Source of the DNA: Candidatus Stercoripulliclostridium pullicola
GTDB lineage: Bacteria > Bacillota > Clostridia > Christensenellales > DTU072
Assembly (NCBI GenBank): GCA_017694145.1
Contig: JADINF010000171.1
Location: 1-16,109, forward strand
DNA: 16,109 bases
Direction of reading: 5' to 3'
A model generated the notes under the pieces. The model was not told the DNA's origin and did not search any database. It worked only from the letters and a program-made list of their open reading frames with translations. This document shows, piece by piece, positions 13,200-16,109 of the stretch. The position numbers and the translations under genes were made by a program. Positions within the stretch are counted from its first letter, which is position 1, and every line of letters begins with the position of its first letter.

Positions 13200-15236
13200 A
13201 TGGAAAACACAAAAGTCGTTCGGAACGAGTGCGCTCGGCATATCGACCGTAAAAAGCGCGTTTTCGATATAGTTTATCTCGCCCTGACCTGCGCTCTCGC
13301 CGCAGTCGTGCTCGCTACGGGGTTCGTGAGCCTTCCTCTGTTTACCGTGGTGCTTGCGATAGCCGCGGCGTTGCTTATAGCGCTTCGCGCCGTCAGAGAT
13401 AAAGGCGTTCCCCTTTATTTATGGATAGCGTATCTCGTCGCGATATGCGGCACGTTCCTTCTTTTCGTCATTCGCGGAGCGGACGGCTTCGGCAAGCGGT
13501 TGTGGTGGAATCTCGTGCTTTCACTGGGTCCCGTCGTTCTCGCGGTCGCGATATATTTTGCGGACAAGATAAGCCCGGAGCGTTATCGTAAGCTTTTCAC
13601 GAGCGTGACCGCCGTGTTGATGGCGGGCGTCGCGATCGTTTACTTTTTCTTCATGAGCCTGAGGCTAACGCCCACGGTGGAGAGCTTACAAAAAGGGCAC
13701 GACGAATATCTTGCGAAAATTTCCGCTACCAAAGCTTCCGCAGACTCTCCCAACGTGCTCGTGATACTTATGGACGATATGGCGTACTCCGATATTTCGC
13801 TTTACAGTTACCTCGGAAGCGCCGCCGCCACCATAAATACTCCCAATATCGACAGAATTGCCGACGGCGGCATAGTTATGGACAATTTCTATTCCGCTTC
13901 GCCGGTGTGTTCTCCTTCGCGTTTCAGCCTTCTTACGGGAAGGTACTCGTCGCGCGGCTATCTCGACAACGTCGTTTTCCCGACCACTGTGGAATCGGAT
14001 CCGTATTCTTTCACCCACTTTGTGAATCCGTACCAATTCCTCAACAGCGTGGACGGCATTCTCGGCGACGAGATAACTTTCGCGGAAGCGTTGCAGGCGA
14101 AAGGATATTCCACAGCTTGTATAGGTAAATGGAATCTCGGCGATTACGGCGAATATCTGCCGACCAATCAGGGCTTCGATCTTTTCTACGGCAGTTATTA
14201 CGTCAACGACATGACGCCGTATAACTGGGTGCGCGACACGGGAGCGGGACATCCCGAAGGAGAAACGCACGCCGAGATACGCACTCACGAAGAAAATCTC
14301 GATCAGTCCGAAAGCACGAGAATATTCACGGAGCAGATCAACGAATTTATAGAGTCGAGCGTCGATAAGGGCGAAAAATTCCTCGCGTATTACACCACGC
14401 CGTGGCCGCACTGGCCGTTATTCTCGGACAACAACGGCAACGGTAAGGGCGACGTTACGGACGATACATATATAGATTGCATAGAGGAATTCGACAAATA
14501 TTTGGGCACAATACTCGACACGCTCGAACGGAAAGGGGTATACGACGACACTCTCATAATCTTCACGAGCGACAACGGACCGGGCAGGGAAGGCGTGACG
14601 GGCTCTTTACGCGGCAGGAAGAATACCACTTTCGAAGGCGGGATGAAGGTGCCGCTCATCGCAAGCTATCCTAACGGCGGCGTGGGCGCGGGAAGCGCGG
14701 TCGCAAGCGAAGAATTCAGTTATTTCGAATGGGTGAAAGGCGCGGACGGCAGGTATTCGGGCGAAGTGAGAGAATGCACGGGAAGCACCAAACACATAGT
14801 CGCGAGCTCCATGAATTTCGATTTGTTCACCACCATACTTGATTATTGCGGTATTACGGAGCTTCCTTCCGACAGGATCATCGACGGGGTGAGCCTGAGG
14901 AAGCTCTGGTCTGCCGAAGTTCCCGCCGATACCCGCGTGCACGACGTATTGTATTACCGGAAGGGCGGCAAAACGCAGGGGATACAGATGGCTTACGGTC
15001 TGGACGGTAAGACTTACGATTTCAAATATTACGACAGAGTACACACCGAGAATTCGGCGTTTATAGACCAGTTCTACAATAATTATCTTTTCAATCTCGA
15101 TCTGGACCCCGCGGAAGGATACGATATATCGAAAACGTATCCCGAAATAGCCGACGCGCTTAAAGAGAAACTCGAGGCTTTCCGTAAAGAGATGAAAACA
15201 AACCGCCGCGGTATAACGGACAAGGAGCGATCGTGA
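13200..15236 (+). CDS. Membrane-anchored formylglycine-type sulfatase
   Basis: The 678-residue protein joins a membrane part to an S1-family sulfatase. About five helices are visible (near 22-42, 45-65, 70-91, 101-121 and 132-153). With the N-terminus inside, the catalytic domain would lie outside, as in lipoteichoic acid synthase. From about 185: LVILMDDMAYSD with metal Asp192/Asp193, then SPVCSPSRFSLLTGR with Cys237 to be turned into formylglycine and Arg241, Lys310 in GKWN, His404 in WPHWPLF, Asp458/Asn459 in FTSDNGPG, and Lys474 in GRKNTTFEGG. The C-terminus has the family's LFNLDLDPAEGYD. The His of the GKWH motif is Asn312. Cys rather than Thr/Ser at 237 argues for a true sulfatase, not a phosphoglycerol transferase. 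The substrate is unknown; host mucin or glycan sulfate is possible. GGAG precedes the ATG by 8 nt. The stop overlaps the anSME start. Confidence 0.92.
   Translation: MENTKVVRNECARHIDRKKRVFDIVYLALTCALAAVVLATGFVSLPLFTVVLAIAAALLIALRAVRDKGVPLYLWIAYLVAICGTFLLFVIRGADGFGKRLWWNLVLSLGPVVLAVAIYFADKISPERYRKLFTSVTAVLMAGVAIVYFFFMSLRLTPTVESLQKGHDEYLAKISATKASADSPNVLVILMDDMAYSDISLYSYLGSAAATINTPNIDRIADGGIVMDNFYSASPVCSPSRFSLLTGRYSSRGYLDNVVFPTTVESDPYSFTHFVNPYQFLNSVDGILGDEITFAEALQAKGYSTACIGKWNLGDYGEYLPTNQGFDLFYGSYYVNDMTPYNWVRDTGAGHPEGETHAEIRTHEENLDQSESTRIFTEQINEFIESSVDKGEKFLAYYTTPWPHWPLFSDNNGNGKGDVTDDTYIDCIEEFDKYLGTILDTLERKGVYDDTLIIFTSDNGPGREGVTGSLRGRKNTTFEGGMKVPLIASYPNGGVGAGSAVASEEFSYFEWVKGADGRYSGEVRECTGSTKHIVASSMNFDLFTTILDYCGITELPSDRIIDGVSLRKLWSAEVPADTRVHDVLYYRKGGKTQGIQMAYGLDGKTYDFKYYDRVHTENSAFIDQFYNNYLFNLDLDPAEGYDISKTYPEIADALKEKLEAFRKEMKTNRRGITDKERS
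15222..15227 (+). promoter_or_regulatory. Ribosome binding site fixing the anSME GTG start
   Basis: AAGGAG lies within the last sulfatase codons, 5 nt before a GTG that shares GTGA with the sulfatase stop. This is a textbook coupling arrangement and decides the GTG start. Confidence 0.85.
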
Positions 15237-16109
15237 GAGCTCTTTCGCTGATGTTGAAGCCCGCTTCGTCCGAGTGCAATCTCGCTTGCGGATATTGTTT
15301 CTATCATTCGTTGTGCGCGTCGCGTTCGGCGCCGTCGCACGGATTCATGAGCGAACGTACGTTCGAGCACATTCTCTCTAAAGCCGTCAGATTCGCTTCG
15401 GGCGCGCCGATCGCGCTATCGTTTCAGGGCGGGGAGCCTCTTTTGCGCGGCAAGGAATTTTTCCTGCGCGCGGCAAGCGCTATCTCCGGATACCGCAAAA
15501 AGGGAATTGAAATTTCTGTAGGGATACAGACCAACGGCACGCTTATCGACGAGGAGTGGTGCGATATCTTTGCAAAAAACGGTTGGCTCGTCGGTTTGTC
15601 TCTGGACGGCGACGAAGAAGCAAACGCTTTCCGCGTAGATAAGAACGGTAACGCTACTTTCTCAAAAGTTATTGCCGCCGCTCGCCTTATGCAACGCAAA
15701 AACGTAGAATTCAATGTCCTTAGCGTGCTTACCGCGCCGGTGGCGCAAAGAGCGGGGGAGATATACGATTTTTTCAAAAAGAACGGCTTTCGTTATTTGC
15801 AGTTCATTCCCTGCCTTAAACCTTTCCGTTTCGACGAACGCGGCAGGATAGACGGAGCTCCCGATTACTCGCCCGCGGAAGCGGACGGCAGGAGATATAC
15901 GCTTACGTCGGAGGAGTATTTCCGTTTCCTCGTAGAAGTTTTCGCGCGCTATTACGACGACTATATGGCGGGCGATTACGTTTCGGTGCGGCAGTTCGAC
16001 AATTTCGTGCGGCTCGCGCACTTCGAAAGCGCCGAGCAATGCGGTATGAACGGACACTGCACCCATCAATTCGTTATAGAAGGGGACGGAGAGGTCTACC
16101 CGTGCGACT
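15233..16109 (+). CDS. Anaerobic sulfatase-maturing enzyme (radical SAM), C-terminus cut by the window
   Basis: Enzymes of this family use S-adenosylmethionine and iron-sulfur clusters to oxidise the active-site Cys or Ser of sulfatases to formylglycine without oxygen, in the cytoplasm before export. From the GTG start 292 codons are visible, with no stop. Near residue 15 the radical-SAM cluster motif C-x3-C-x2-C appears as CNLACGYCFYHS, with the Tyr-Phe-Tyr context typical of the family. SFQGGEPLL (the GGEP motif) follows, then IQTNGTLI, SLDGDEE, and the start of the SPASM region with CGMNGHC and VYPCD. The last Cys-Asp pair matches the position of the catalytic Asp described in anSME of Clostridium perfringens. 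Because the gene overlaps the sulfatase by 4 nt, the sulfatase is the obvious substrate. The remaining SPASM cysteines lie outside the window. Confidence 0.93.
   Translation, partial: MRALSLMLKPASSECNLACGYCFYHSLCASRSAPSHGFMSERTFEHILSKAVRFASGAPIALSFQGGEPLLRGKEFFLRAASAISGYRKKGIEISVGIQTNGTLIDEEWCDIFAKNGWLVGLSLDGDEEANAFRVDKNGNATFSKVIAAARLMQRKNVEFNVLSVLTAPVAQRAGEIYDFFKKNGFRYLQFIPCLKPFRFDERGRIDGAPDYSPAEADGRRYTLTSEEYFRFLVEVFARYYDDYMAGDYVSVRQFDNFVRLAHFESAEQCGMNGHCTHQFVIEGDGEVYPCD

Noticed and set aside
13073..13210. An upstream ATG at 13210 for the minus-strand membrane protein.
   Set aside because: The extension crosses the two divergent promoters and overlaps the sulfatase start, while the ATG at 13072 has its own AGAGGTG.
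1..16109. CRISPR arrays, IS elements, tRNA or rRNA genes and phage genes.
   Set aside because: I saw no regularly spaced repeats, transposase motifs, long terminal inverted repeats, tRNA cloverleaf or conserved rRNA segments on either strand.

Overview
The window looks like the chromosome of a Gram-positive-type anaerobe, most likely an uncultured member of the Clostridia (Bacillota). The reasons are a MurB-WhiA neighbourhood, an RNase J, a serC-serA pair of the clostridial type, strong AAGGAGG-type ribosome binding sites, SigA-like promoters (TTGNNN-17-TATAAT) and an oxygen-sensitive anaerobic sulfatase-maturing enzyme. The affiliation is an inference. I see no phage, IS, CRISPR or tRNA signal. 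It reads as ordinary chromosome with an accessory sulfatase locus at the right end.

Layout. (1) Positions 1-4710, all on the minus strand: a lipoprotein substrate-binding protein, ATPase and permease of a sulfonate/nitrate/taurine-type ABC importer. A YkvI-like membrane protein, murB and the 5' end of whiA follow with very short gaps or overlaps, so one transcript is possible. (2) Positions 4711-6271: a divergent intergenic region with a small palindrome and a strong promoter, then a secreted Ig-like/FIVAR-like surface protein whose predicted transcript has almost no 5' leader. (3) Positions 6300-9208, minus strand: a serC-serA serine-biosynthesis operon with its own near-consensus promoter and terminator, followed by a separately promoted small membrane protein. 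(4) Positions 9237-12376, plus strand: RNase J with an 80-residue charged N-terminal tail and a TTG start, then a divergent MurG/MGDG-synthase-like glycosyltransferase, closed by a hairpin terminator. (5) Positions 12449-16109: a membrane protein (minus) and a sulfatase-anSME operon (plus), divergently transcribed from two promoters that appear to share one self-complementary -35 hexamer, TTGCAA.

How the genes work together. SerC and SerA are consecutive enzymes converting 3-phosphoglycerate to phosphoserine (SerA oxidises, SerC transaminates). MurB makes UDP-MurNAc for peptidoglycan. WhiA is a conserved DNA-binding protein linked to division and envelope growth in Firmicutes. The sulfatase carries a Cys-type C-S-P-S-R site that needs conversion to formylglycine, and the overlapping downstream gene encodes the radical-SAM enzyme family that does this without oxygen. 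The sulfatase domain is joined to five N-terminal membrane helices, a layout like lipoteichoic acid synthase, and it has Asn where most of the family has the His of GKWH. This locus is the most unusual part of the window.
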